A stretch of DNA of 33,809 bases from Bacteroides sp. GTDB taxonomy: Bacteria > Bacteroidota > Bacteroidia > Bacteroidales > Bacteroidaceae. The stretch lies in NCBI GenBank assembly GCA_015060735.1, contig SUXX01000027.1, forward strand, positions 1 through 33,809, read 5' to 3'. Positions 6,675 through 15,689 of this stretch are shown here, one piece after another. Below the pieces are notes generated by a model. The model did not search any database, was not told where the DNA came from, and saw nothing but the letters and a program-made list of their open reading frames with translations. Each line of letters begins with the position of its first letter. Within the stretch, counting starts at the first letter, position 1. The translations under genes were made by a program, and so were the position numbers.

Positions 6675-7928
6675 ATGAAGAAAATTACAATGTCTTTATT
6701 GGCCATGTTGGTTGCCGTAAGTGGCATGGCACAAATTAATTTGGGAAAAGATATGAGTCTCAAAATTTACGGCCAGGTTCGTGCGGATATTTACTACAAC
6801 AGTCGCGACAATGTTCAGTCGGTAGACGGATTGTTTTATATGTACCCGAAGGATGAAGTGTTCGATGCCAATGGCAAGGATATCAACAGTGGGGATAATA
6901 GTAATATGTATACGGCCTATTCACGTTTAGGGTTGGATTTTGTCGGTCCGATGTTGGGCAAAGCCAAGACTTCGGCTAAGGTAGAACTGGACTATCGTGG
7001 AAATGGGAATGATAATCTCCATACATTCCGCTTGCGTCAAGCTTATTTTAACTTGGATTGGGGAAAGTCCAAGTTGTTGGTTGGTCAGACATGGCATCCG
7101 TTCTTTGGCGAAGTATCTCCCCAAATCTTGAACTTGAATACTGGTGCCCCGTTCCAGGCATTTAGCCGTGCACCGCAGATTCGTTATCGTTACAACAACG
7201 CTGCTCTTCAGTTGACAGTTTCTGCTTTGTGGCAGTCTCAATACAAATCGTATGGTCCGACAGCTAACGACGGTAGTGGCAATAGCCGTATTCAGGCCCC
7301 TCATAAGAATTCAAACATTCCGGAATTGGCTTTAGGTATCGATTATAAGGCTAACGGATGGATTGCGGGTGTAGGCATGGATGTGCTTTCCATAACCCCT
7401 CGTACACAAGCTATTGGAGAAGATGGAAAGACATATAAGGTAGACGAACGTCTGACAACAGTTTCTTATGAAGCTCATGTAAAATATACCGGAAATAACA
7501 TTTTCTTTGCAGCCAAGAGTACTTTGGGAGCTAACTTCTCGCATGTATCTATGCTGGGTGGATATGCCGTGAAGGCACAGGATGCCAAGACCGGCGAAAG
7601 AGAATATACGGCTTTCCGTAATTCCAGTAACTGGATTAACTTGGTATATGGTAAGAAATGGAAACCGGGTATCTTTATAGGTTATATGAAAAACTTGGGA
7701 ACTTCAGACGACATGTTAGGTTCTACTGTTTATGGTACAGGAACGAATTTGGATCAGTTGTTGAGCACAACATTCGAATTGACCTACAATGTACCTCATT
7801 GGAAGATTGGAGCAGAATATAACTTGTCTACTGCATGGTATGGAAAGAACCAGAAGGATGGTAAGGTAAAGGATACTCATTCGATAGCGAACAATCGTTT
7901 GGTATTGACTGCTATTTATTCGTTCTAA
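6675..7928 (+). CDS. Outer-membrane beta-barrel, porin-like protein
   Basis: The protein has 417 residues with a signal peptide MKKITMSLLAMLVAVSGMAQ and probable cleavage after AQ. The mature part has alternating polar/aromatic strands throughout (SLKIYGQVRADIYYN, YSRLGLDFVGP, TFRLRQAYFNLDW, KLLVGQTWHPFF). It ends ...LVLTAIYSF, a C-terminal aromatic beta-signal recognised by the BAM machinery. The 'GQTWHPFFGE' segment and overall length recall the DcaP/porin-like outer membrane proteins. No TonB box or plug domain is seen, so passive diffusion of small solutes is the likely role, by inference. An upstream in-frame Met at 6645 falls in the promoter and is rejected. A bidirectional terminator separates it from convergent dnaX. 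Confidence 0.82.
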   Translation: MKKITMSLLAMLVAVSGMAQINLGKDMSLKIYGQVRADIYYNSRDNVQSVDGLFYMYPKDEVFDANGKDINSGDNSNMYTAYSRLGLDFVGPMLGKAKTSAKVELDYRGNGNDNLHTFRLRQAYFNLDWGKSKLLVGQTWHPFFGEVSPQILNLNTGAPFQAFSRAPQIRYRYNNAALQLTVSALWQSQYKSYGPTANDGSGNSRIQAPHKNSNIPELALGIDYKANGWIAGVGMDVLSITPRTQAIGEDGKTYKVDERLTTVSYEAHVKYTGNNIFFAAKSTLGANFSHVSMLGGYAVKAQDAKTGEREYTAFRNSSNWINLVYGKKWKPGIFIGYMKNLGTSDDMLGSTVYGTGTNLDQLLSTTFELTYNVPHWKIGAEYNLSTAWYGKNQKDGKVKDTHSIANNRLVLTAIYSF

Positions 7929-7943
7929 TAGAATTATTATCAT

Positions 7944-7974
7944 AAAAAAAACCTCCCCATCGGGAGGTTTTTTT
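7944..7974. terminator. Bidirectional terminator between porin-like gene and dnaX
   Basis: AAAAAAACCTCCC (7944-7956/7) pairs with GGGAGGTTTTTTT (7962-7974) around a short CCATC-type loop, giving a T-tract on both strands. It serves the porin-like gene on plus and dnaX on minus; the dnaX stop codon lies right at its edge. Confidence 0.9.
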
Positions 7975-9755
7975 TATGATAGTTCCAATTTCAGTATTTC
8001 TCTTAATTTCTGAAGTTTCGGATTCTTTTGGCTCATCAGTTGGAAGCGTTCCACTTGACTAAAGGCACGAACGACTTCTTTTTCTTCGAGTACCCGTACA
8101 GTCATGGTTATTCGTCGGTTATGCAATTTTTCACGCATATAGGTTTGTATGGTCGGAATCATTTGTGTCATGTACTTGGCTGCCATGTCATTGTCTACTC
8201 CAATTTCGAAAACCGTATCGTTCAGCAGTTTGGGTGATGTGTTTTTCATTCGGGCTGCGTTGGCTTTCTCTTCAGGGGGAAGATTTACGGCATATTCCAA
8301 CCAGTAATGTTTCAAATCCCTTTCGTTGAATATGTGATCTTTATATTCAGCTTCCTTCTTTATGATAGGTTGCGGTTGGCCGGATGGCGTACTCTTTATG
8401 TCTCCTTGTGTCGTTTGTGGGTGACGGATGGATATACCAATCTGGCTCGCCTTGAGGACCGGAATCTTTCGCTCTTCTTTTCGGTCGGGCAGCGGGCTTT
8501 TTCGTCCCATGTATCCATTGTTGGCTGTTGGTTGAGCCGGTGCAGCAGCAACAGTAGCCTGAGGCTGCGGTTGCGGAGCGGCTATTTGTGCCACTTGCTG
8601 CTTGAATAGGGGTTTTAATCTTTTCCTAGGGCTACGCCCACCAACCAAGTCGTCACTGTCGGGAAGGGTTAGTTGGGCACATTGTATCAAGGTCAACTCC
8701 ACGAGCAGACGTTTGTTCTTGCTGGTGCGGTAATTCAAATCACAGTCGTTGCATAATTTCATGGCCTTGTACAAGAATTTTTGATCGCATCGTTGGGCTT
8801 GAGCCTGATAGCGTTCGCGAATGCTGGCACCTACCTCCAACAAAGGCAGGGTGATAGGATCTTTGCTGACCAGTAAGTCACGGAAATGTGAGGCCAGTCC
8901 AGTCATGAAATGATGTCCATCGAATCCTTTTTTCAGTATGTCATTCAGTAGCAAGATGGCTTCCAGCACTTGGTTGCTCAAGAAGTGGTCTGTCAATTTG
9001 AAGTAATATTCATAATCCAGTACGTTCAAGTTTTCAATCACTCCTTGATAGGTGATATTGCCATTCGTGAAACTGGCCACTTGATCGAAGATGGAAAGGG
9101 CATCACGCATACCACCGTCTGCCTTCTGAGCAATCACGTTCAAGGCTTCGGCTTCAGCCTGAATACCTTCCTTGTTTGCTACATGTTGCAAATGGGTTAC
9201 TGTATCCTGTACGTTGATGCGGTTAAAATCATAAATTTGGCATCGGCTCAAAATGGTTGGCAGAATCTTATGCTTTTCCGTTGTTGCCAAAATGAAGATA
9301 GCATGATGAGGCGGCTCTTCCAGTGTCTTCAGGAAAGCATTGAACGCTGACTGCGAAAGCATATGTACCTCATCAATGATGTAAACCTTGTACTTACCGA
9401 TTTGGGGTGGGATACGTACTTGGTCTATTAGCGTGCGGATATCGTCCACCGAGTTGTTCGAGGCAGCATCCAATTCATGGATGTTGTATGAACGCTGTTC
9501 GTTGAATGCCTGACACGATTCGCATTGGTTGCAAGCTTCTCCTTCGGCGTTGGGCGAGAGACAGTTGATTGTCTTGGCGAAGATACGAGCACAGGTAGTT
9601 TTGCCGACTCCTCTTGGTCCGCAAAACAAGTAGGCGTGAGCCAGTTTACCTGTAGCAATGGCATTTTTTAGGGTAGTGGTCAATGCACGTTGTCCTACCA
9701 CCGAATCGAAGGTCGATGGGCGATATTTTCGTGCCGATACAATATAGTTTTCCAT
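7974..9755 (-). CDS. dnaX: DNA polymerase III subunit gamma/tau (clamp loader ATPase)
   Basis: The protein has 593 residues and is the AAA+ clamp-loader subunit. It starts MENYIVSARKYRPSTFDSVVGQ, the conserved DnaX N-terminus. Walker A is GPRGVGKT (46-53), the zinc module has Cys65, Cys75, Cys78 and Cys81, and Walker B is YIIDEVHML (DEVH at 128-131). The sensor-1 region is FILATTEKHKI, with TILSRCQ as the SRC arginine-finger motif. Clamp-loader domain III continues to about residue 370. The rest is a Pro/Gln/Ala-rich linker and a tau-like C-terminal region that should contact the polymerase and helicase. Met codons up to 9797 are in frame but lie at or upstream of the probable transcription start near 9780, so 9755 is chosen. 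I see no convincing frameshift signal for a separate gamma form. Confidence 0.95.
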   Translation of the reverse strand: MENYIVSARKYRPSTFDSVVGQRALTTTLKNAIATGKLAHAYLFCGPRGVGKTTCARIFAKTINCLSPNAEGEACNQCESCQAFNEQRSYNIHELDAASNNSVDDIRTLIDQVRIPPQIGKYKVYIIDEVHMLSQSAFNAFLKTLEEPPHHAIFILATTEKHKILPTILSRCQIYDFNRINVQDTVTHLQHVANKEGIQAEAEALNVIAQKADGGMRDALSIFDQVASFTNGNITYQGVIENLNVLDYEYYFKLTDHFLSNQVLEAILLLNDILKKGFDGHHFMTGLASHFRDLLVSKDPITLPLLEVGASIRERYQAQAQRCDQKFLYKAMKLCNDCDLNYRTSKNKRLLVELTLIQCAQLTLPDSDDLVGGRSPRKRLKPLFKQQVAQIAAPQPQPQATVAAAPAQPTANNGYMGRKSPLPDRKEERKIPVLKASQIGISIRHPQTTQGDIKSTPSGQPQPIIKKEAEYKDHIFNERDLKHYWLEYAVNLPPEEKANAARMKNTSPKLLNDTVFEIGVDNDMAAKYMTQMIPTIQTYMREKLHNRRITMTVRVLEEKEVVRAFSQVERFQLMSQKNPKLQKLREILKLELS

Positions 9756-9786
9756 AAGTGGATGCATTGGTTTCATGATATTGATG

Positions 9787-9794
9787 CAAATGTA
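9787..9794 (-). promoter_or_regulatory. -7 element of the dnaX promoter
   Basis: TACATTTG on the minus strand, extended as TTTGCA, lies 31 bases upstream of the chosen dnaX ATG (9755). No clear TTG is present at -33. It is divergent from the ftsB promoter. Confidence 0.45.
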
Positions 9795-9838
9795 CATAAT
9801 TAATTGAGTTTTTTCGGTAGGAATGGTAGAAATATTTC

Positions 9839-9846
9839 TATCTTTG
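9839..9846 (+). promoter_or_regulatory. -7 element of the ftsB promoter
   Basis: TATCTTTG extended as TTTGCA lies 22 bases before the ATG at 9869. A -33 TTG is not evident at the usual distance. Confidence 0.45.
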
Positions 9847-9868
9847 CAACAAAAGCAAATTAAGATTT

Positions 9869-10165
9869 ATGAGTAGATTAATGACTGTTTGGGGATATGT
9901 TCGTCGGCACAAATATCTGATTACGATATTGGCTTTTCTGGTTATTATTGTTTTTTTGGACGATAACAGCCTGATACAGCGTGCTAAACATCGGGAGGAA
10001 ATCGAGAATCTGAATGCCGAAATCGCAAAGTATCGCAAGCAGTTTGATGAAGATACCCAGAAGTTGAAGGAGTTGATGAGTAATCCGGAAGCGATGGAAA
10101 AGGTTGCTCGTGAAAAATACCTGATGAAGAAACCCAACGAAGACGTTTTTATATTTGAAGAATGA
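9869..10165 (+). CDS. ftsB: FtsB/DivIC-family septum formation protein
   Basis: This is a 98-residue bitopic membrane protein. It has a short basic cytoplasmic start (MSRLMTVWGYVRRHK), one transmembrane helix at about residues 14-32 (YLITILAFLVIIVFL), then a periplasmic coiled coil at 37-75 (RAKHREEIENLNAEIAKYRKQ). It ends with the family signature NPEAMEKVAREKYLMKKPNEDVFIFEE. The architecture and the 'EKxAREKYxMKKPxEDVF' ending are those of FtsB/DivIC, which bridges FtsL and FtsQ in the divisome. The stop overlaps the next gene by four bases (ATGA). Confidence 0.88.
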   Translation: MSRLMTVWGYVRRHKYLITILAFLVIIVFLDDNSLIQRAKHREEIENLNAEIAKYRKQFDEDTQKLKELMSNPEAMEKVAREKYLMKKPNEDVFIFEE

Positions 10166-10503
10166 AAAAGAGCTATACATATATGCAGATGGTCGGTGCC
10201 GTCTTGTTGTTGATAGGAGCCATGTTGCAAATTACCCGTTGGGAGTTTGCTCCTTATTTATATACGTTAGGTGCCATCCTGTTTGCTTATGTGCAGGTGA
10301 TGGACGGTTATGATGGAAAGAATCTGATTATCCGTCGGCTGCGTCGTCAGCAGATATTGGGAGCTGTGTTGTTGGTTTTTGCCGGTGTGCTGATGTTTGT
10401 TACTCGTCATAACGAATGGATTCTCTGTCTCACCGTAGCAGCCGTCCTCGAATTGTATACAGCTTTTCGTATTCCTTCTGAATTGGAGAAGGAGAAGAAA
10501 TGA
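10162..10503 (+). CDS. Small four-helix inner-membrane protein
   Basis: The 113-residue protein is translationally coupled to ftsB by an ATGA overlap. Four hydrophobic helices can be drawn, at about 8-22, 29-46, 62-80 and 84-101, with a basic loop (KNLIIRRLRRQQ) between helices 2 and 3 and a charged tail ELEKEKK. I do not recognise a named family; the position directly after ftsB recurs in Bacteroidales by my recollection. Coupling to ftsB hints at an envelope or division-related role, but nothing in the sequence shows it. Confidence 0.75.
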   Translation: MKKSYTYMQMVGAVLLLIGAMLQITRWEFAPYLYTLGAILFAYVQVMDGYDGKNLIIRRLRRQQILGAVLLVFAGVLMFVTRHNEWILCLTVAAVLELYTAFRIPSELEKEKK

Positions 10504-10560
10504 ATCGTTATTTAATGTTCAATTCCGTGGCCTAGAAATATATATATTAAACAAATACTT

Positions 10561-12582
10561 ATGAAAAAATTAATCTTATTTTTCGCTTTACTTGTGGCGG
10601 GAGCATCTACTACATTGCGTGCAGATGAAGGTATGTGGCTTCCTTCCGAGATTCTAAAGAAAATCAAGGATATCCAGAGCAAAGGGTTCAAACTTTCTGC
10701 CGAAGATATCTATAGTGTAAACAAATCATCGTTGAAAGATGCGGTTGTTCGCTTCGGTGGCGGATGTACTGGTGAACTGATTTCATCGCAAGGGCTGCTG
10801 ATTACCAATCACCATTGTGGTTTCGGACAAATTCAATCACACAGTTCAGTAGAACATGATTACTTGACCGATGGCTTCTGGGCCATGTCCAGAGCAGAGG
10901 AATTGCCGAATCCGGGATTGAGTGTTTCGTTCCTCGAATACATGATCGATGTGACGGATGACGTAATGAAGGGTTATAAGCCAAACATGACGGAAGAAAA
11001 GAGAACTGAATTGGTGAATAAGAATTCCAAGAAGATTGAAGAAAAGGCCGTGAAGGGTAACAAGTATTTGAGAGCTAATGTGCGTCCAATCTATTACGGC
11101 AACCAATATTTCTTGTTTGTATATAAGGTGTATACCGATGTTCGTTTGGTGGGTGCTCCTCCTAGCTCTATCGGTAAATTCGGTGGTGATACCGACAACT
11201 GGATGTGGCCGCGTCATACCGGTGACTTTAGCTTGTTCCGTGTATATGCTGGTGTCGATAATGAACCGGCTGAATACAATCCGAATAATGTACCTTTCCA
11301 ACCGAAGAGATTTTTCAAGGTGAATGCTGCTGGTATATCAGAAGGTGACTTTACCATGGTGTATGGTTTTCCAGGTCGTACTAACGAATACCTGTTCTCG
11401 GATGCAGTGAAGTACACAGCATTGATATCCAATCCGCACAAGATTGCTTTGAGAACTCTCCGTTTGGATATCCAAAAGGAAGAAATGAACAAGGATAGAG
11501 CTGTCAGAATTCAGTATGCATCGAAGAATGCCGGTGTGGCCAATGCCTGGAAGAAGTGGCAAGGTGAAGCTAAAGGTATTCTGAAGATGAAGGCGATAGA
11601 AAACAAGCAAGATTTTGAAGCTAAGTTCGATAAGTGGGCAGAGGGTAAGCCGGAATATGAAAATTTGGTGGAACGATTCAAGGAACTATATGCTTCGATT
11701 GAAGAACTTTCGTTGGTACAAGATTATCAAAACGAAGCTCTGAATGCAGTCGAAATAATAGGTTTTGCTGGACGTGGTCAACGTGGAGCCGAAAGATTCT
11801 ATAAGGATTACTACATGCCGATAGACAAGGCATCGTTTGTTGCCCTTTACAATGCATACAACAAAAACATTGTCGACAAGTACAAGTCACCTTATTTTAA
11901 GGAACAGTTGCAGAAATACGGCTCGATAGAAGCATGGGGAAATGCACTCTTTGCCGAACAGCCGAATTTGGAAATGGCTGCTGAAATCTATCAGCAGACC
12001 AATGAGTATTTCAAGGCCAACATTGCACCAACTTTGGATGCTGTGAATAAGGAATTGGCTATTTTGTATCGTGCATATATGCGGGGCCAAATGGAATACA
12101 ATGAGGCAACCAATGGTGGAAAGATTTTCTACCCGGATGCAAACTCTACCTTGCGTGTGGCTTATGGTCAGGTGAAAGGTTACAAACCGGCTGATGCTAT
12201 TTATTATACTCCGGTATCTTCGCTGGATGGTGTGATTGAAAAGGATAATCCTGAAATTTATGACTACAACATTCCGCAGAAGCTGAGAGATCTCCATGCT
12301 GCCAAGGATTATGGTCAGTGGGAGGTGAATGGTTCGGTACCAGTGGCATTCATTGCGACTAATCATACCAGTGGCGGTAACTCGGGTAGTCCGGTATTGG
12401 ATGCGAACGGTAACTTGATTGGTGTGAACTTTGACCGTGTATGGGAAGGCACCATGAGTGATGTGGTTTACGACCCGGAAATTTGTCGAAATATAGCACT
12501 CGATATTCGTTTTGCTTTGTTTGTGATTGACAAGTTGGCCGGAGCCAATCACTTACTGAATGAGATGGAGATATTGAAATAA
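10561..12582 (+). CDS. S46 dipeptidyl-peptidase, DPP11-like (acidic P1)
   Basis: The protein has 673 residues. The signal peptide MKKLILFFALLVAGASTTLRA targets it to the periplasm or outer membrane. The chymotrypsin-like S46 triad is visible: His85 in LLITNHHCG, Asp222 in WPRHTGDFS and Ser608 in [10 protein letters not shown]. The mature N-terminus DEGMWLPSEI is the S46 start. In Porphyromonas gingivalis the residue 18 after the catalytic Ser is Arg673 in DPP11 (Asp/Glu at P1) and Gly in DPP7. Here it is Arg626 (GVNFDRVWEG), predicting DPP11-type specificity. It is somewhat shorter than the 720-residue P. gingivalis enzyme. It would release N-terminal dipeptides from oligopeptides. It converges on the DPP7-like paralogue with a shared terminator. 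I do not see a -7 box in the 57 bases upstream. Confidence 0.9.
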   Translation: MKKLILFFALLVAGASTTLRADEGMWLPSEILKKIKDIQSKGFKLSAEDIYSVNKSSLKDAVVRFGGGCTGELISSQGLLITNHHCGFGQIQSHSSVEHDYLTDGFWAMSRAEELPNPGLSVSFLEYMIDVTDDVMKGYKPNMTEEKRTELVNKNSKKIEEKAVKGNKYLRANVRPIYYGNQYFLFVYKVYTDVRLVGAPPSSIGKFGGDTDNWMWPRHTGDFSLFRVYAGVDNEPAEYNPNNVPFQPKRFFKVNAAGISEGDFTMVYGFPGRTNEYLFSDAVKYTALISNPHKIALRTLRLDIQKEEMNKDRAVRIQYASKNAGVANAWKKWQGEAKGILKMKAIENKQDFEAKFDKWAEGKPEYENLVERFKELYASIEELSLVQDYQNEALNAVEIIGFAGRGQRGAERFYKDYYMPIDKASFVALYNAYNKNIVDKYKSPYFKEQLQKYGSIEAWGNALFAEQPNLEMAAEIYQQTNEYFKANIAPTLDAVNKELAILYRAYMRGQMEYNEATNGGKIFYPDANSTLRVAYGQVKGYKPADAIYYTPVSSLDGVIEKDNPEIYDYNIPQKLRDLHAAKDYGQWEVNGSVPVAFIATNHTSGGNSGSPVLDANGNLIGVNFDRVWEGTMSDVVYDPEICRNIALDIRFALFVIDKLAGANHLLNEMEILK

Positions 12583-12583
12583 T

Positions 12584-12621
12584 AAAAAATACGGGGGCTG
12601 GTTTAAGCCCCCGTATTTTTT
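12584..12621. terminator. Bidirectional terminator between the two S46 genes
   Basis: A perfect 15-bp inverted repeat (AAAAAATACGGGGGC at 12584-12598, GCCCCCGTATTTTTT at 12607-12621) with an 8-base loop has T-tracts on both strands. It starts two bases after the DPP11-like stop and touches the DPP7-like stop. Confidence 0.95.
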
Positions 12622-14785
12622 ATTCTACGATTGTCATTTCGTCTACCAAATGACCGCAGTTTCCTAATTTGTCGAGGATAAAGAGAACGTAGCGGATATC
12701 TACCGCGATACAACGCTGCAAGTTGTTGTCGAAGTTGATGTCACCACTCAATGATTCCCAGTTACCATCAAAAGCACAACCAATCAATTCTCCCTTACCA
12801 TTGATGACAGGAGAACCAGAGTTACCGCCAGTGATGTCGTTGGTTGTCAGGAAGCAAGCAGGCATTTCACCATTAGCCATGGCATAACGACCGAAGTCTT
12901 TTGCTTCATACAATTCCTTCAATTTGGCAGGAACCACGAATTCCGGATTGGTTGGGTCTTCTTTTTCCATCACACCCTTCAAGGTTGTGTAGAACTTGTA
13001 ATGAACACCGTCTTTCGGGTCGTATGGCTTTACGTTACCGTAAGTGAAGCGGATGGTGAAGTTGGCATCCGGTGATTTTGGTTCTGGTGCATACATTTCG
13101 CACAAACCGCGAACATATGTCTTATGCAGAATGTCAATACCTTCCATCGATACTGCACGTTCCTTCATTAACTTGTCACCTAAAGCGAACTTAGCTTCAA
13201 CAAACTGCTTCATTAAGTCTTCGTCGATAGCCTTTACAGAAGGCTTGCTGATGAATTTGTTGAAGTTGGCTTCGTTAGCGAAGATGGTATTATTGTACAA
13301 ATGGTCTACATATGCATTGTAGTCACCTTTGAACTGGCCGTTGATGGTAGCATAGAATGCCGGCAAGTTAGCAGCTTCTACCATTTCGGCATAAAGTGGG
13401 AGCAATACCTTAGCTACTTTGCGATCTACTTCGTGGTCGTAGTTCTTGTTGTGGATGCGTTCGTATTGCTTCTTCAGTTGTTCGGTGAACTTGCTGATGG
13501 CAGCCTTGTCTTTGTTCTGAATGGCAGTCTTCAAGCTATCCAATACTACATTCGGAGTGTTGTATTCGATACCGCTACGCAAGATTTCGCTGTAGCAAGT
13601 AAATTGGTACAGAATCGGATTGCTCTTTTCGATGACGGCATCGATTTGGCTTACTACCTTGGCATAATCTGCATTTCCCTTCTCCTGAGCAAATTTGGCG
13701 AAGCGAGCTTCTTGTTCGGCTTTGGTTTCCAATACTTTGTTGTCTACGATGGCTTTGTTCATGCCGATAGAGTTCTTCCAATAGTTGCTACTACCTGCAT
13801 ACTTGCTGGCGTATTGGATACGGATTTTATCGCTAGCATACATTTCTTCTTTTAAAACATCCTGACGAACACCACGGATGCGAATTCGTGGTTCGTTGGT
13901 AGCTGTCATTCGTTGCTTTACTTCGCTCTGAGTAAGGTAGCGGCTAGTGCTGCCAGGGAAGCCCATAATCATAGCATAATCGCCTTCTTCGATACCTTTC
14001 AATGAAATGGCCAAGTGCTTCTTGGCTTTTAAAGGTACGTTGTTCGGGCTGTATTCAGCTGGTTCACCGTTAGCATCGGCGTAAATACGGAAAATAGAGA
14101 AGTCGCAAGTATGACGTGGCCACATCCAGTTGTCGGTTTCACCACCAAACTTACCGATAGAGCTGGGAGGAGCGGCAACCATACGCACGTCTCTGTATGT
14201 CTTCAAGTAAATACAATAGTATTTGTTACCGGCAAAGAAGGGAAGGGCCTGTGTGCGAATACCCGGTTTGCCTTTCAAGTCGCTGGCTTCCAATTCTTCG
14301 TTAGCCAGTTGACGCAAGAACGGTTGACCGAAAGAATCTTCTTCCTTAATTTTACCGGACTTGATTTGGCTCATCACCTTGTCGGTTACATCGTCAATGC
14401 GTTCTACAAATGTAAAGGCCAATCCCGGAGTAGCCAATTCTTCTTGACGATTCTTAGCCCAGAATCCATACTGCAAATAATCGTGTTCTACTGAACTATG
14501 CTGTTGGATAGCACCGTAACCGCAGTGATGATTTGTCAGAATCAAACCGTCTGGAGAGATGATTTCACCAGTACAACCGCCACCGAAGATGCCGACTGCA
14601 TCTTTCAATGAAATTTTGTTTGGGCTGTAGATTTCATCAGCTTCCATCATCAGGCCCTGAGCCTTCATGCGGTCAATGAGATGTTTTTCCTGCATCATCT
14701 GCAGCAACCACATGCCTTCGTCGGCTTTTGAAGGCAGGGAAATTGCACATATCAGTGCAAGCATTAATAATTTGATTGTCTTCAT
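12620..14785 (-). CDS. S46 dipeptidyl-peptidase, DPP7-like (hydrophobic P1)
   Basis: The protein has 721 residues, the normal S46 length. The signal peptide [21 protein letters not shown] is followed by the S46 N-terminus [10 protein letters not shown]. The catalytic triad is His87 (LTNHHCGYG), Asp228 (WPRHTCDFS) and Ser656 (TGGNSGSPV). The specificity residue 18 after Ser656 is Gly674 ([10 protein letters not shown]), matching Gly673 of P. gingivalis DPP7, which prefers bulky hydrophobic residues at P1. A long helical domain (about 330-560) covers the active site and binds the substrate N-terminus in known structures. It pairs with the DPP11-like gene to give complementary dipeptide release. 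The ATG at 14785 is preceded by a -7 box 39 bases upstream. Confidence 0.92.
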   Translation of the reverse strand: MKTIKLLMLALICAISLPSKADEGMWLLQMMQEKHLIDRMKAQGLMMEADEIYSPNKISLKDAVGIFGGGCTGEIISPDGLILTNHHCGYGAIQQHSSVEHDYLQYGFWAKNRQEELATPGLAFTFVERIDDVTDKVMSQIKSGKIKEEDSFGQPFLRQLANEELEASDLKGKPGIRTQALPFFAGNKYYCIYLKTYRDVRMVAAPPSSIGKFGGETDNWMWPRHTCDFSIFRIYADANGEPAEYSPNNVPLKAKKHLAISLKGIEEGDYAMIMGFPGSTSRYLTQSEVKQRMTATNEPRIRIRGVRQDVLKEEMYASDKIRIQYASKYAGSSNYWKNSIGMNKAIVDNKVLETKAEQEARFAKFAQEKGNADYAKVVSQIDAVIEKSNPILYQFTCYSEILRSGIEYNTPNVVLDSLKTAIQNKDKAAISKFTEQLKKQYERIHNKNYDHEVDRKVAKVLLPLYAEMVEAANLPAFYATINGQFKGDYNAYVDHLYNNTIFANEANFNKFISKPSVKAIDEDLMKQFVEAKFALGDKLMKERAVSMEGIDILHKTYVRGLCEMYAPEPKSPDANFTIRFTYGNVKPYDPKDGVHYKFYTTLKGVMEKEDPTNPEFVVPAKLKELYEAKDFGRYAMANGEMPACFLTTNDITGGNSGSPVINGKGELIGCAFDGNWESLSGDINFDNNLQRCIAVDIRYVLFILDKLGNCGHLVDEMTIVE

Positions 14786-14824
14786 TTTATAGTTATTTAA
14801 TAGTTAATAGTTTTATTTCGGGTG

Positions 14825-14832
14825 CAAATGTA
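14825..14832 (-). promoter_or_regulatory. -7 element of the DPP7-like gene promoter
   Basis: TACATTTG on the minus strand, extended as TTTGCACC, lies 39 bases upstream of the start at 14785. No convincing -33 TTG is present at the usual distance; the upstream region is A/T-rich. Confidence 0.45.
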
Positions 14833-14914
14833 AAAAAAAACCAAGGAAATTCCATAATTTTAAGCTATAACTGATAATAAACTTCTATTTAGTTTTAAAT
14901 AATGATAAAAAGTT

Positions 14915-14944
14915 TTTGCGGAAAGATTATACATTGTATTTTTG
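14915..14944 (+). promoter_or_regulatory. Promoter of the DUF4369 lipoprotein gene
   Basis: TTTG at 14915-14918 and TATTTTTG at 14937-14944 are spaced by 18 bases, one of the best -33/-7 pairs in the window. The box lies 29 bases before the ATG at 14974 and downstream of the frame-opening ATG at 14902, which it therefore excludes. Confidence 0.6.
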
Positions 14945-14973
14945 TCTGCGTGAAACAAAAAAGAGAACCTCGA

Positions 14974-15678
14974 ATGAACCTACTACGAATATTAATTTCT
15001 GCCGCTTGTCTTTTGGCCTTCGTTTCTTGTGCCAGCGAGTATCAGATTGAAGGAACTTCTTCGGTTGCAAGGCTGGATGGGAAGATGCTATTTGTGAAGG
15101 TTCCTGTCGATGGTCAGTTGATTAACGTCGATTCCGCAGAAGTAATTCATGGATTCTTTGAAATGCAGGGGGGAATTGATTCGGCTCAAATAGCTTCTTT
15201 GTATATGGACGATCAAAGTATTATGCCGTTGGTACTCGAAGACGGGAACATAAAGATTGTCATAGACAATGCACGTAGTTATGTGAAGGGGACACCCTTG
15301 AATGACAAACTATATGAGTTTGTGGCTAAGAAAACATCTTTGGACGATCGTGCTTATGAATTGGATCGTTCGGAGAGTCGGATGATTATGGACGGTAAGT
15401 CAAGCGATGAAATCGAAAGGGAGATGGAAAAGGCACGTGAAAGCCTTTCTCGCGAGATGGATGCTTTGGCTAAAGGATTCATCAGCGACAATTATGAAAA
15501 TGTATTGGGCCCGGGCGTATTCATGATGCTATGCAACAGCTTTCCATATCCGGTTCTGACTCCGATTATCGAGGAAATAGTCGAACAGTCGCCTGACTGT
15601 TTCAAAAATCATTCCTTTGTGAAGGAATACATGCGGATTGCACGTAGCAATATGGAGAAAATAAATGGGGTAGAGTAA
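14974..15678 (+). CDS. DUF4369 lipoprotein without thioredoxin domain
   Basis: The 234-residue protein starts MNLLRILISAACLLAFVSC, a lipoprotein signal with the Cys at 19 (lipobox FVSC). The next 100 residues are a DUF4369 domain: GKMLFVKVPVDGQLINVDSAEVIHGFFEM aligns by eye with the same region of the TlpA-like lipoprotein at 5626-6627. This protein then has a helical, charged region (DEIEREMEKARESLSREMDALAKG) and ends at residue 234 with no CxxC or thioredoxin fold. It is probably anchored to a periplasm-facing membrane; the function is unknown. The stop is 11 bases from the convergent PlsC stop, and no strong terminator lies between. The upstream ATG at 14902 is rejected because the promoter lies after it. 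Confidence 0.8.
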   Translation: MNLLRILISAACLLAFVSCASEYQIEGTSSVARLDGKMLFVKVPVDGQLINVDSAEVIHGFFEMQGGIDSAQIASLYMDDQSIMPLVLEDGNIKIVIDNARSYVKGTPLNDKLYEFVAKKTSLDDRAYELDRSESRMIMDGKSSDEIEREMEKARESLSREMDALAKGFISDNYENVLGPGVFMMLCNSFPYPVLTPIIEEIVEQSPDCFKNHSFVKEYMRIARSNMEKINGVE

Positions 15679-15689
15679 AATTGACCATT

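Noticed and set aside
8925-8935. A-rich run in dnaX (AAA AAA G on the coding strand), like the E. coli gamma frameshift site
   Set aside because: It is at about codon 275, inside the clamp-loader core and far too early for a gamma product. The phase gives G-AAA-AAA rather than A-AAA-AAG.
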